64,000 bases of DNA from Climacteris rufus (taxonomy: Eukaryota > Chordata > Aves > Passeriformes > Climacteridae), in NCBI GenBank assembly GCA_013398175.1, contig VZRZ01000394.1, positions 783,999 to 847,998 of the forward strand, in the 5' to 3' direction. Below the pieces are notes generated by a model, which saw only the letters and a list, made by a program, of their open reading frames with translations, did no database searches and had not been told where the DNA came from. The number at the start of each line of letters is the position of its first letter. Position 1 is the stretch's first letter. Shown here piece after piece: positions 10,681-23,672 of this stretch. Position numbers and translations under genes: made by a program.

Positions 10681-13600
10681 TGGCAACAAGATAGCACACA
10701 GCTGCAGAGCTTGCATTTACCCTGCAGCCTGTGCATGCACAGCTAGCAGAGACCCACGCAGCCTGTGACAAGCATTGCAGAACACAGACAAGCCAGAGAA
10801 AGATAAGAGCAGGTCACAGAACATATCTATAATTGCTTTAAGGGGGAGAAAAAAAAAGTAAAAAAGGAAAAAAAGTTGGTTCATCTAAACCTTTCACAGC
10901 TGTCAGTACAGCAACTAGATTTTATTTTAGGTCCATCCTGCCAACAAGTATCATTTTGATTTCTGTGAAGAGAATGAAGATAATTAAGCTTCCAAAAAGC
11001 CAATATTTGGTAAAAATAACCATGTCTTTACTTAGCAGCGTATAGTATTTTAAAATAATTTCTTCAGTTTCCAACTTCCAATCAAAGGACACTTTTTTCC
11101 TACCAGAGTTATTGACTATTCTCTATTTTGAGATCACTAGAGGAAAAGCAAAGGACAGGGAGCTAAGGGCTGTCCAACATCTTTCAAGATGTACTGAGAA
11201 AGTAAGAGTTACTGTCTCTCTCCAAGCAAGTCCCAGAATATACTGCACTGCCTGTGTCTCTTGGACAGTTTGACACAGTCTAGTTCCACTGAACCAGCTC
11301 TGATTTACACCAGCACTAAAAAGGGCGGGGGATAGAGAAGTCAGACATTGTAAATCTTTTCACTGAATGACATTTTGAAGGGCTCGTACATCACTTTGAA
11401 GCTAAGGTCTAGAATCACAATACAGATGACCTGAAGAACAGCTTGTATGCCCCAAAGCCTCTTCTCCTTCCCTCAGATATCATTTGCTTTAGTAAAAGAT
11501 ATTAACTCTTCCTACAAAGCCTGTGTCAATGGACTCACAAAGACATTTAGGAGCCAAAGTCCCTTTGACTGCAAGGCTAACACCTCCAGGATATTGACTT
11601 AATACAACTGGCTAATGTCAAAGGGACAATATTTCCATGAGTTATACAGCGATTTAACAGCCTGTTTTTCTTTGAGCTACAAGGGAATAAAGTTTCTAAA
11701 TCATTTGTGAAAGCATCAGCCTTTTTAGTTCATTATTTATACTGCATAAAAGAAGCAAGAGTTGGCAGTCCATGATCTGGCCCTGCAAAGACACAGCTGT
11801 GAGCATGAAGTGATGTTTGTTGTCACACACCCAGCGGCCCTGCCAGGGTCCCTGAGCAAGGGACAAGATGAAGCTGTGTTTTACTCAATGCAGTGTATCC
11901 CCATTTCCCATTGTGTTGGAGGCAGACTAATGAAACAGGTGTAATTCCATTGTGCCCTAGCACATGCTTTTTCATACAATATCAGATCCTTTGCCCATTT
12001 ACCATACTCACCTTCCCTGCAGCTGACAGCTCCTACAAGCAACAGCTCAGCAAAGTGGCTTCTCCAGGTCTCCAGCTTGAGACCCTTGTGTGAGTCTCAC
12101 TGAGCTGCAGTAAGGATGTTGAGCATCCCACTCAACGTCACACTCAGCAGCACTGTCAGACCTCAGTTTTGAATATGCTCTGGGGCAGAATTCAAAGTCT
12201 GCTTTAAGCTGAGTCTTTGGCATCCAGACCATTATGGAAAGAGAAATATGCAGTGTCTTTCAACAGAACACAATATAAAGCAGTGCTGTAATAATGTCCA
12301 GTTTTAATGAGTTAATGGTGGAGAAAGAGCTTCCAGTCTGGTAATCTTATCCATTACAGGATCTCTGTCAGCTAAGATTACAATCCACAGCATAGGGCTG
12401 AGCATCTAAGCAAATTGTCTGAGACTCCCATCATGGCCTTTGAAGTCTAGTCAACAGAATTTAGGGTGCAACTTATCTAGTCGGACCTTGGCTGTGCTGA
12501 TGAGAGTCTGTATTTGAATAGCTCTATTTCTGTTATAAAGAGATCCTAGGCTCGCTTAGATTTATATCCTATAGGCACTGCAATATTCCAGACAAATCCC
12601 AACCAAGTGTTCCAAACAGCTAAAGATTGGTTTATTACTGTGCAGAGAAAAGAATTAGACTTATCCAGCTTGAGTGGCCCAGTATACTATCAAGGTGACG
12701 AAAATGTTAAGTCCTCAACCACAATAGACCTCAACTATATAAGCACAAATGGCTTAAGCCCCCAAAAAATCCACTAGCTCACAGGCACCACCATGACCAT
12801 CAGATAGTATGCCCATATATTCCCACACAAGCACTGAAATGAGACTGGAAGTATCCATTATCCCTGATTCAGACAGGAGGCTGACATGCTATACTTGACC
12901 AGATGTCATATTCGAGCTCATGGGTTTTATCTAGTGGTAGTGATAAAATTACTGATCTCCTGGTGAAAACTTTATTGGTCCTTTAAACTGCATTAGCCAT
13001 TACCCTACTGAAATAGAAAAGCTTATAGTTACAGCTCCAACACAACATAGCATTATACGGTAATTTAGAGACTGAGAGTGTAACTAATTATAGACTGAAT
13101 TTTGCAGCAGATACATTGGCTTGAGACAATATTTCAAGGCAGGTGTGGGCAGTTACAAAATACTTCCAGAAACATGAACAAAGACTTTTGCAGGGGATTA
13201 TAAAACGAAGTCTTTGAAGAGTAGAAGTAGCATGTTCGCTGTGTCCTTTCTTCAAACCACATTACTACCCTGTCACTTACTTAGCGAAGGATTAAAGTGC
13301 TTTGTCCTGGAATCCTGTTAGTGCCTCACACCAACGCAACACAAATTCTGTGTCTTGGAGGTGCAGTGGTGCTGCTCTGTCCTACTTGTAGCATTGGCAG
13401 AGGTGGCAGGAAGAAATGGTTTAAAAAGTACAATGAAGTTCAAGCAGCTCAGCACAATTTCTGAAGAGTGTGACTATTGCTACCATTTTCCTGACACACA
13501 TTTTATTGTTTTCAATGCCTCTGCTTTCAAAGCTAATAAACACACATACGAAAGTGTTAATAATGCCAGGAGAGAGGGCAGTGAGGGTCGCTTGTACATG

Positions 13601-16600
13601 TACGAAAAGCCTAGTTTGTGTCTTTGGATACAAGCTCCATCCATCCTCCCAGGAGACAGGTTAGCATTCAGCTGCCCTGCTCCAGTGGGGGCTGAGTCTT
13701 TGGAACATCCCTTTATCCACTGCTTTTAGGTGTAAATCACATCCTTTCCCCCCATTTCCATAATTTCTCATCTCACTCACTCCTATATATAGTAGAATAA
13801 GAAAATACTGGAAAAGCAGTCTTTATCCCCTAAGTCTAATCTGTGGCAGACGTGCCCTGTTGGTTCCTCAGAACCAGGATACACTCTTGTCCTGAGTTAT
13901 TACAGGGATTGAGAGATGTGCATCAATCCTGATCTGGCAGAATGGCTCTAGGATCTTGCCCTGGACCCAAGGATGCAGAGTTAAGCCTCAGTCCAGACTG
14001 AAAGGCAAGACAGGCACAGAAATGCACCTACAAACCAACAATGCCTGGGCAAATGTGAACTCAAGCCAGCTAATCCATACCTTGGAAAATGTTTCTCAAA
14101 GTCTGTGAGTTTATGGTTAAGAGCAAGCCTGAGGTTTCTCAACTCCCCTTTTACCAGAAATAACCCTGTGAACACAGCCCATATGCCCAAACACAAGGGT
14201 GTAGGTCCATTTCAGCTACCCTTTAGAACTTTACAGTTGCTACTCCAGAGATGTAGAGATGTCCTTCTGGTCCTGGGTCACATTCACCTGACAAAAGTGA
14301 ATGGATACCTTGGATATCTTAAGGCATCTCAAGTGGAATTGGATGCCAATTACCAGCTTGCTGAATGTCACTCACTGCACATTAGTCATACCATCAGTGG
14401 GGGTCAGTTCTGCCTACAGAAGTTGCCTCCTGCTTGGAGCATCTCTGAGCTCCACTATCTAAATCCCCCCTGATGGTGGTAACATAGAGCTGTGCTGCAC
14501 ATACAGGTATCCTAATGAAGTGTCTCAGTCTTTGAGCTGTCTCTTGGAAGATATGGGTCCCAGCCTCAGTGAATTAAAAGGATCTCTGGCAACTGATCTT
14601 TCCATTTTCTTTAGATTTTAGTATTCTGCAGGTGCAGATTTATTCTGAGTTTGGCCTAACATACAGTCATTATTTCCCTCCCCCCCCAGTTTTTTACACT
14701 CTCTTTAAATAACATTAAATGTAATGCAAAGCAGAGGTGTGTCCAGGTGGTTTGAGAAGCTTTTGCTTACAGAATGGAAGCGTTCAAATCAACCCAGATA
14801 TTGCAGCTGCTGCACGTGAAGTGCATGTGCAGCAGGCTGGCAGCTGCCCTCACCATGCACATCAAGGGTCATGGGCATGATGACCTACAAATCCAAACCA
14901 GGCCCTTCTCACAAGGATGCCTCAGGAGGAACAGAAGGGTGAAGTCCTCCCTATCTCAGCATGTCAATTCCTCCAAAATGGGGTAAACTTTTTCCTCTAC
15001 TACAGAAAAGCATCACCTTTCCTATGGCACAATGGAGCATCTTGCTGACTGTCACTAGAATATACATCTTATTGCGGTTGCCTCTGACTCTCATCTCCTT
15101 TGCAAGTTTAAATATAAAAACCCTGCTTAAAATCACTGAAGAAATGTTATTCTGCATTTCTTGTTTACGTTTTTAGTATCATTTCTCTGATTTATATTTG
15201 TCAAGGTAGATAAAAAAAGGCCTCAATAATCATATCAATCTTGGTGTTTTCTATCAGCAGACACATAGATTACTATTTAATTGTAGCCAGAAAATAGTTT
15301 ATACAGTACCTTTCTCAATATCATTGTGTAAGAGTCAAAGCAGACAATCTTTTGTGACTTGGCTGTCTGCCATGACAACTTTCCTGATCCAGTTTCCATT
15401 TATTAATATTTATTGTTGCAGTTTTTTAGCCTTTTCACAGCAAAATATAGTGTTACAAAGAGATTGAAAGTGTCATAAGAGACAAAGGCAGCATTATGAA
15501 GAGCAAAATGGCTCTAAATTTCCAACCAAAATTCTGTATGGTACATAGCATAAAACTGTTGCAGTTGCATTTCTCAAGTAATAGCATCAATACTTAAAGT
15601 CCCAAGTGTCATCATTTTATTTCAGCTGCACAATATTGTTTGTAGAGGTTCTAAAGAAGAATGTCTGGGGATAAACCTTTTTTGTGTTTGTCTGATAATA
15701 TAAACTTCAAATAGGCTGGACCTAGCTGAATCATCAAGATCTGCTGATCAGTCTTCTTGTTGAGCTTCAAGATCAGGATTCTTTTTCTACTTTTAAAAAT
15801 TCACATTTTTAATCCCAATGAAGTTTCCTCTCTTCTGAGTTATTCACTGAGCCATCATCCTTGTATGCATGTGCCCAGACACCGGACTAGCCAGGTTCCT
15901 TGTAAACCAGAGACATGTTGAAGCCTGAGGACACATTTTGGACAGATGACATCTTTATGACTAGTAAATACTGGACTTACCAGTTAGACACTCGAATGCC
16001 TGAATTATTCATAAGGACAAACTGCATTGCTGTGCTGATGCTGAGCCTTGTACTCCAGGAGGAAGTGTTATAACTGAGACAGTGCTGCAAGCGATGCAGT
16101 TTGCTGTTTCTATAGGATCACACTTCTACAAAAATGTGTCAGAAAAATCAAAAACTGAACCTAGAAATCAGCAAGGATGCATCCATCTCCTTTAGCTTTA
16201 ACCCAGAGACCTACATTCCTTTATGGACAATGAAAGGGAAGTGAATACTTCAAATTCACAGTATGTCCAGTTTCAGTAACCTTCTCCAAAACAGGTCAGT
16301 GTCTGAGACATCTCAATTTTCCTTTGGTTTTCACTGGAAAGCAGATGACTAGACCAGTTGAATTCAACTCTGTGAACAGCTTCCCTACACAGAGCCAAGT
16401 GATGTTCACAGCCCAAGCTTTGAACCAACCAGGGAATGTCATTCACTGTTGCAAGCCAGCTGGAGCACTGAAGGTCAGATTCTTCCAAAGAATTAGGCTC
16501 CTATTTAACCACACAACGAAATAGAATACTTATTCATATCTTTCATTTAAACAGTACTCAGCACCTTCACACTCAGCAGAGAAACAAACAGAAAATGGCT

Positions 16601-17848
16601 GCTGGAGGACTTGATGAAAGCTTGACTAAAAAAGCATTTCAAGAGAAAAAAATGGGGTTTTTTGCCTTTCTAATAACTTTGAGGACCTTCTGTGTCAGGG
16701 GCTTGGCATCTTGTCTTTCACCCTCAAAGGGTGTCTGGCTGCAAGGATGGGTAGCAAAGGTAGTTCACACCATAAGTTTATAGGTGGACAACTTGCTCCA
16801 GGAATGAGTCTTTTAGGAGGTATACAATGGATGTACTTGTCTTGTAACATGAATAAATGATAAAGATCTGTGACAACTGTGTAGTAAAATTCAGGACAGG
16901 AGTTCATGACTAAATGTGCCTGTTTATTGTTTACTCTAAGTTATAATTCTGTTTAAAAATTAATGCCTAGCTCATTAGCTGGTAAATCACATTTCATTTC
17001 CACCTAATTTATGAGTCCTGAGGTGTTTGGACAGGTCTTAATGTGACCAAAAAAAATGCTGTATGCAACATCCTTTCATTTGCTTTTGGTGTGGTACATG
17101 AAATAGTCTCTTTATTTTAGAAAGCTTTTTCTTCATGAATCAACATCATTAGCAATCAAAGAAACAGCTATGAGCATTAAATGCAAATGTTTGAACTTCT
17201 ATAATTTGCATGTCATTAATAAGCAGGCTGGCAGAGTATGGTCATAAAGTTGACTTTGAAAGTTCCTACTGTTGTTACAGACTGAGTCATGGTAGCAACA
17301 GTGAGAGTCTCAATTCCAACGAATTAATAGTTTTAGGGAATTCAGGGTCCCATCTTCCATGATGAGCAGCAGCCTGGGGCTCATCCATCGTGCAATGTAC
17401 CTCTGCTCACACAAATCTTCCTTGGTGAGGAGGCAGGGTTTGAATCTACCTCAGAAAGATCTCCCTTTTTTGGTTTTATGTTCACCTTTATGCAGTTATC
17501 TGCTTTATTTCTCTTCTCTCTCACTACTGAATTAGTGGACTGCCAAAACGCCTGGCACACTGGAGATGGCACAGTGTCCTGCGAAAAGGACATTGAGCTC
17601 TTTTACAAAACCATGAATACGCTGAGAAGTGAAGGAGACTGCCCAAGGGCATATGGAAAATATATGCCAGTGCTTGAAAACAGGTCCTCAAAATTCAAGT
17701 CTAGTATCCAAAGGCTTAAAAAACAAGGAGTAAGATTGGGGAGCTGTCATTGAATTATTAGTAGATTGCCTTGGGGAAGCCAAAGTAAAATGCCTCTTAG
17801 AATGCAGAGACAGAGGCAAAAAATTCAAGCATCAGATCAAATAAAGCT
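10681..17848. other. Gene-free stretch
   Basis: No repeat family or coding exon was recognised across about 7 kb. There is a C-run at 14680-14687 and A-rich patches near 10850-10875. The frames at 13355-13729 (plus) and 14105-14473 (plus), 124 and 122 codons, carry no domain and overlap other frames. The frame at 17478-17753 begins hydrophobically but is unrecognised. Confidence 0.5.
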
Positions 17849-17930
17849 GATTACCTTGGCCAGTCAGGTTTCCTGTGTCTAAACTTCCTCATCTGGATGG
17901 TTATTTTCATCATCTCAGTGAGTTGCAATA
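17849..17930 (+). mobile_element. MIR-like SINE remnant, plus strand
   Basis: GATTACCTTGGCCAGTCAGG, then CCTGTGTCTAAACTTCCTCA, TCTGG and a later CATCTCAGTGAGTTGC follow the order of the MIR consensus: GTGACCTTGGGCAAGTCA, CTGTGCCTCAGTTTCCTCAT, then ACCTCATAGGGTTGTTG. It is diverged but colinear over about 80 bases. Confidence 0.62.
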
Positions 17931-18779
17931 ATCAGCAGCATGACATGAACCAAACTGACAACTGGGGAAAATAACTCTGATGTCTTTGATGAAAAATAAT
18001 CAGTAGTGCAGTGGTGAAAGGCTTCACCAGGTAGGAAGGGCTGATGACTCAGGGGGCACAATGGAGAAGGCCCAGGAAGTGAAATGCAGAGCAGCCTCTC
18101 CATCCTCTCCCGCAGCCACTGGCGGGTGCAGCAGGGCCATGGCCATGGCTCACAGGCAAGTGCAATAACCCTGCAAATATTGCAATCTATAGTTCACTGA
18201 CTCCAAAAGATTACTGCACTCCTCTCATGAGTTCAGTAATTTGCTGTTCTGATTCAGCAGGATTCAAGCAGGCAACCCAAAAGAAACAAAACTCTCTAGC
18301 CCTGCTGGGAAAAACGAATACAAAGGTGAAATCACAGTCTCCTGCTTCCTTCCCGAATTTTTAATGTAGTGTTGGCAAATTGGTTTTAAAACCTCCCTCA
18401 GATCCAGCCACAAGAGCATCCACATCACTGGTGCACTGTGAAATGGCCTCATCGTTAAGAGAGGCAGTTTGGGACAACATCCAAACAAACCTGCCAGGAT
18501 AGACTCCTGCACCAGCTTAGAAAGGTGCTGAGGGACAGGCTGAGCCCCTGAGATCAGTCTGGTGCTCCTACAATTTGCAGAAGCCCTAAAATCTCTGCTG
18601 GGATCAAGCAACTATTATGACGTTGAAACAAAATCATATATTCAAAAACAATAAACCCACGATAGAACCAAGAGTCACAGGAATCTGCACAGGAAGAATT
18701 TTGCTGTTTTAAAGCCATTGTCCCTTGTTCGGTGACCACATGTCCTTGCAAGAAGTTTCACTTCAGGTCTCCTGTAGGC
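17931..18779. other. Gene-free stretch
   Basis: Nothing recognised. The 115-codon minus frame at 18264-18611 shows no domain. Confidence 0.5.
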
Positions 18780-18935
18780 TCCAAAATTTATTATTTGATT
18801 CGATTTATTTCAGTCAATAAATTGTTCTTAACACATCGGTTTTCTCACTTTTGCACTTCCAATTCCCTCCCCAGTCCCATTGGGGAGAAGTAAGTGAGTG
18901 AGTGGCTGAGTTGTCTCTGGGGTTAAACCAGGACA
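18780..18935 (-). mobile_element. ERV/LTR-derived avian repeat, minus strand
   Basis: Read on the minus strand it starts TGTCCTGGTTTAACCCCAG and continues through a serially repeated CACTCACTCACTTACT. It then has CAATGGGACTGGGGAGGGAA, AAAAGTGAGAAAACCGATG and an A/T-rich end (ACAATTTATTGAC). I recognise this pattern from a very common avian interspersed repeat with LTR-like 'TGTCCTGGTTT' ends. Subfamily and true 3' boundary are not determinable here. The 160 bases above 18936 may or may not belong to it. Confidence 0.6.
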
Positions 18936-21690
18936 GTCCTCTAGGCTTGCTGGTCTTCCCATCTGTTCCAGGATGATCCCACAGGTACCATTCAGCTGGC
19001 AGACTACAACCACCACCATCCTCAAGCCAGCCCCTCAGCTTAGCCCAAAGCCAGAAAGCGACAGTGAACAGACCTTTAATTGTTCAAATATTCACTGCAG
19101 GAAGCAAAGTTTTATATAAATATTTCATACCAGCAATTTTTAAGTATATCACTACTCTTCACTGAATCTGCTCTATCCAGAAGGTGTCACCTATGCTGGC
19201 CACTAGAAATTATGAAAATAACAGTGGACTTCTGAACACAAGATTGATTTTTATTTACAGTATAATATTATCTCCCATTTTTCCTGCTGGCAGCAGCATT
19301 CTCTGTTGTTGAGACTGCAGTCCAGATGAGTTTTAATTCTGTTCAGCTACACAAACACATGCATGTGTTCCTCCAATAGTCAGTAACAAAAGCAAAACAG
19401 ACTCAACTTCTATAAGCATCAAACACAGCCTGCATACCCGAGGTACATAAAAATGTTCGGCACAGTGCAAAAATTTATAGCAACCCTTCTAGTGCAAGAT
19501 GCATCACAGCAAAATCTTGATTTGACTACGTGTTTGATATTCTCATGCAGCCATTACTGCTAACAGGATTCATAAGTCACATTCCTTTAGCATATGCAAC
19601 TTTAAAAGGGACCATTTGCTTCATATTTAAATCTTCCTATAAATTTCCCCAGAGGAAAACCTGCAATGGAGCAGTCATCCTTGCCAGCCAAGGCAGACAA
19701 ATGTCCAATTTACAGTGATCTAAAAGATTTGGACTCGAGGATGAAAAGGAAATATTATTTTTTTTTCCATGTTTGTGAAGTTTCTGTTAGAATACAGCTC
19801 CTATCTCTAATGAGAACCCGGGTACCACAGTAGTGCAAACACAGCAACAGCAGCATGATAGCATAGAGATGTATAATTGTGGGCAAGGGAATAAGGCTTA
19901 GATGATCCCAGTTGATTATCAGGATGTGGAAGGGAGACAGCAGTGAATTCCTAGCAGGAGGAACAAATCCACCTGCCAGTGATGCCTCAGCCTGTGCTAA
20001 AAACTTAGGCACACTTTCAAAACATGACATTTCTGGGTTGTTTAGATAGCTGCATGGATAGTGCAATAAGGAATGACAAAACCACCTGAACTGTTAGATT
20101 TGAAACAGCTGAGGTTAGTGTTCTTCAGCTGACACCCAAGAGTTAAATTTTATCCACTGCAAAGCAAAGGAAAATCAATTCTCACAGACTGTCAAAGAAG
20201 AGCACAGAGGGCAGAAGGGGAGCATCCACTTCTGTGGCCAGGGACCACATCTCGGCTGGGATGCAGGTAACGCCTACCTGGCCTGATCCCTTGGATGGCA
20301 AAGGTCATCCCACTGAGTCCCATTCCAATTCCCTGCCAGCTTAATTTTCAGCTACAGAGATCTTGACTTCTGTCCTGTGAAGGCTTTTCTCCCCCAAAAC
20401 TAGAAGAGATTATTTTTAAGAAAGGCAGAGACCTGCTAGGACTAGAGAGCCATCGATTTCTGCTTCTCACCAAAGCCCTTCAAACTCTTCAGGGAAAACT
20501 CTGATGGGAAACCTTCCCCAAAACTGGGGAACAGAATACTAATGTGCAGAAGCAAAAATAAAATTTGTTTCAGCTGTGGCCTGTATCTTGAGACAGGTTG
20601 CATTAGGTTTTAGATGAGAATATTGACAAAACACAACTTAACCCAAAGAGGGATTTAAAGATCTAATAGTACCTCTCTTGTACTCAATTTAGAACTCAGT
20701 ACAGCTTGTACTTGCTGCTTACCAGCAGGACACCTTCAGATAATTTGATTCTGGCAATAACATAACCCTTTTTCTAATCATTGCAGACTCCCCCACCAGA
20801 TGTTGTGCTCTGGAAGCCCTCGCTGTGGTTTCTCACGCTGTGGTGCCTTTGTACAGGCTGCAGCTCTATCTGCCACATACAGCTCCACATGACAAAAATT
20901 AAGACACTTTATGTGAAGCTTTGAACACTTCTCTGAGGGGAAGCTCCCTTCTTATTTAGGCTGACAGAATGGAATCAAACAAAGCTGTAGAGGTTTGGAG
21001 GAGGGAAAACTTCTTCCCACAAGGAGGTCTCCTGTCAGCCTGGGGGAACGAGGCACTAGTCCCCTAGGGTTGCTCAGATATTTTTGGAGATCCAATGGGA
21101 ATTACAAGCTGCAACTGGTTAGCACACAAGATAAACTGAGCAGTGCTGCAGAGGGCCAAAACAACTTTAAAGGCTCCTGATGAATGTGTATTGTCACCTG
21201 AACATCATGTGTTCAGAGAAAGGAGGTGTCACCAGAGCTGCTAATGGGCAGCTGCTGTTTGAGGGGTTGGTAGGTGCCCTAACTCACTGAGTACCCCCAA
21301 ACACATTGCTTTGTTTTCCATGGATATTTTGCCCCCAGAGAAGGAAATCACCATCATTGGCTCTCCTAACCCTGTGGGGGTGTGAACTCCCATGAGGGCC
21401 ACAGAGTGTCAAGCTGTCCCAGAGCATATCCCCCTCTCCTGCCAGGACCACAAGGAAAAGAAGGATACAGAAGGCAAATCTTCCTGCTTTCCCTAAGTCT
21501 CCTGGGTTAGAGTAGCACTAGCTGGGTGACAGGAGTCCTGGGTTCCACGTCCCTTCTCCCTGAAAGTGTTCTCCACTTTTCATACCACCTGTTCTACACA
21601 AACAAAAACATGCTGTTGGAGCTGCAGCCAGCATGCCCCCGCATTCCCACTCCCAAATGGTTACTGCAGCTCTCCCCTCCACTGCTATAG

Positions 21691-21762
21691 CCTCAGTCCT
21701 TCATGCTGCTGACGGGAAAGCTGTTCCATATATGCAAGTAATTTTTAGGAACAGCAAATCTG
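21691..21762 (+). other. Splice-bounded open segment (candidate exon, weak)
   Basis: The acceptor CTCTCCCCTCCACTGCTATAG precedes it and the donor CTG|GTAAGT ends it. One frame is open throughout (23 codons plus split codons), including ADGKAVPYMQVIFRNSKS. The frame continues open past the donor to 21905. I know no matching family. The short length makes chance likely. Confidence 0.18.
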
Positions 21763-22344
21763 GTAAGTATCCAGTGAAGGTTAATTTTGACCTTTTTGAT
21801 TTGAATAAAAGCTTAAATTTGCATTTGGAGTTTCACATTGAAGCATGTGAATTACACAGTGATAGGTTACTCATTTTGTTGACACTTTGTGTTAATAGTA
21901 AGTGAACACTTCAGCCACTGACTAATACGCAAGACCAACTTCTCTATGGCTGATTTATTTATACGTAGTACAGTGCAATTAAGAGAATAAAGCACACTTC
22001 AGCCAAGTGGGTAGCAGAAAGACAGTGGTATTGCTGATTTTGCACAGGGAGATGCTCAACCTACTGCTCACAAGATCTGGGATCCCAGTTTCATGCTGTA
22101 ACTGTGCAAGTTTCCAGCTCCCTTTAATCATGGTCCAGTCCCTCCTGCATACCTTTCTCTACCATAACATCTCCTAATTTCTTCTGTGCTCATCCCAAGC
22201 ACTCCACTACCTCTGTTGTGAGGCTGCAACCTTCCCCTTCAGGGATGACCTTCTCAGTAAGTATAAGCCAAACATGAAGATGAATCCTTATGCAATAAAC
22301 ATATCCAAAATCTTGTTACACGAATGAGAGAAAGATACTGGAAA

Positions 22345-22370
22345 TAAAATTTTAAAATAAAATAAAATAA
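22345..22370. repeat. (TAAAA)n simple repeat
   Basis: AAAATTTTAAAATAAAATAA-type pentanucleotide units, about four copies. Confidence 0.8.
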
Positions 22371-23652
22371 AATCCTCAAGAAGACACAAGCAATAGTCTG
22401 AAATGTCTTTCCTTCACATCTTGCCATCTCTCCATGTTGAAGAGCCCAATTATACCTCAACAAGAATTTACATGGATAAAATTAACCATACATTGTGCTG
22501 TAGATAGATTTCTGTTTGCATTCATCAGAGCATCCATCAAGGTTGTGACTAAATGTCTCATGGAGAAAAGCAGTTCCTCTCCCTACTGCAAATGTGCAAC
22601 AGCATCGACATAGTCAGATTCCCCTGCATTGTCTCTCTGGTTCTCTTTAACTTGGTGGATTTCTGCAGAGAGCAACAGCAACGTGAAAGAAAACTTGAAC
22701 AGAACCAGACTGACCTGCAGTACACTGCACCTCATTTCCTTGGATTTGACTCCATCTCCTCTCCCCAAACACTCCTTTGCATCCCCTGTGCTTTCCTTCT
22801 GCTGCACCCTCAGCCCCTTGCTTGCTCCTTTGCTTACACTGCCACCCGGGTGACACCCCGTAACCCTGCAGGACATCAGCATGATGTCCTTTACCTAAGA
22901 TTAGACTGTTACCCTTGGAGACACTGAAACATGAGGGCAAGTGTTCAGCCTTGGGAGGACAAAGGGGATCCTTCTGGATTATGCTGAGGTCAGGTAATAC
23001 CTTGCAAAATGCGAACAAGTTGCAACAAAATGGGCCTTGCTTTCTCTGAGCACCAGGGAACTGACTGTTCCTGGAAGCCAGGCATGGGCTTCAGAAATGA
23101 TCACTCAAAATGTCACTTGCAGCAAAGCCAGATTCAGGTTCTGTATCACCAATTTTTCTTTCCTTTGAAACTGAATGCAAAGCCCTGAACAATCACTGCC
23201 GCTTCATAGTGAGTTTAACTAATGTGCTTAAGAGCCACTGCTGTCAAAAAGAAGGGCAGCAATATAAAACAGAGCCACTAACCTCCTGCCACTGAGATGA
23301 CTGGTCACAATTTGCTTTTCTTTCAGCGTGAGCAGATTCAGGTCTAGAGTATTCTCAGAAGAAGGACCTTAGAAAGCAGCCATAGGGTAAAATTAACACC
23401 TGCTGATTGATCAAGATCTTAGTGATTGAATTTTGAATTGTAAAGACAGTGCAGAAAAAAATAAAAAAAGAAAAAATAAAGTAGCACATCTCTGTTTTCC
23501 CATCTGTTCAGAATTCACTGCTGTGGTTTCTATCTCTGTTTTTTATTAAATAGTCTTTGCCCTAGAGAAAATAGTTCTTCTGATGTTACAGTTGACCTTT
23601 CGGTTTTACTCTACATAAAATTTTTCCCATGAAGAAGGTTTCAATCTATGTT

Positions 23653-23672
23653 AAAAAAAAAAAAAAAAAAAA
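23653..23672. repeat. Poly-A tract (A20)
   Basis: An uninterrupted run of 20 A, followed by GGAGGGAAAAATAAAA. No retrotransposed body was recognised directly upstream, so it cannot be called the tail of a processed copy. Confidence 0.95.

Noticed and set aside
22553..23018. Cluster of overlapping 74-124 codon frames on both strands
   Set aside because: Mutual overlap in several frames, no domain and no splice context.
23500..23530. CTGTTTTCCCATCTGTTCAG resembling MIR
   Set aside because: Only one short block matches and no colinear neighbours were found.
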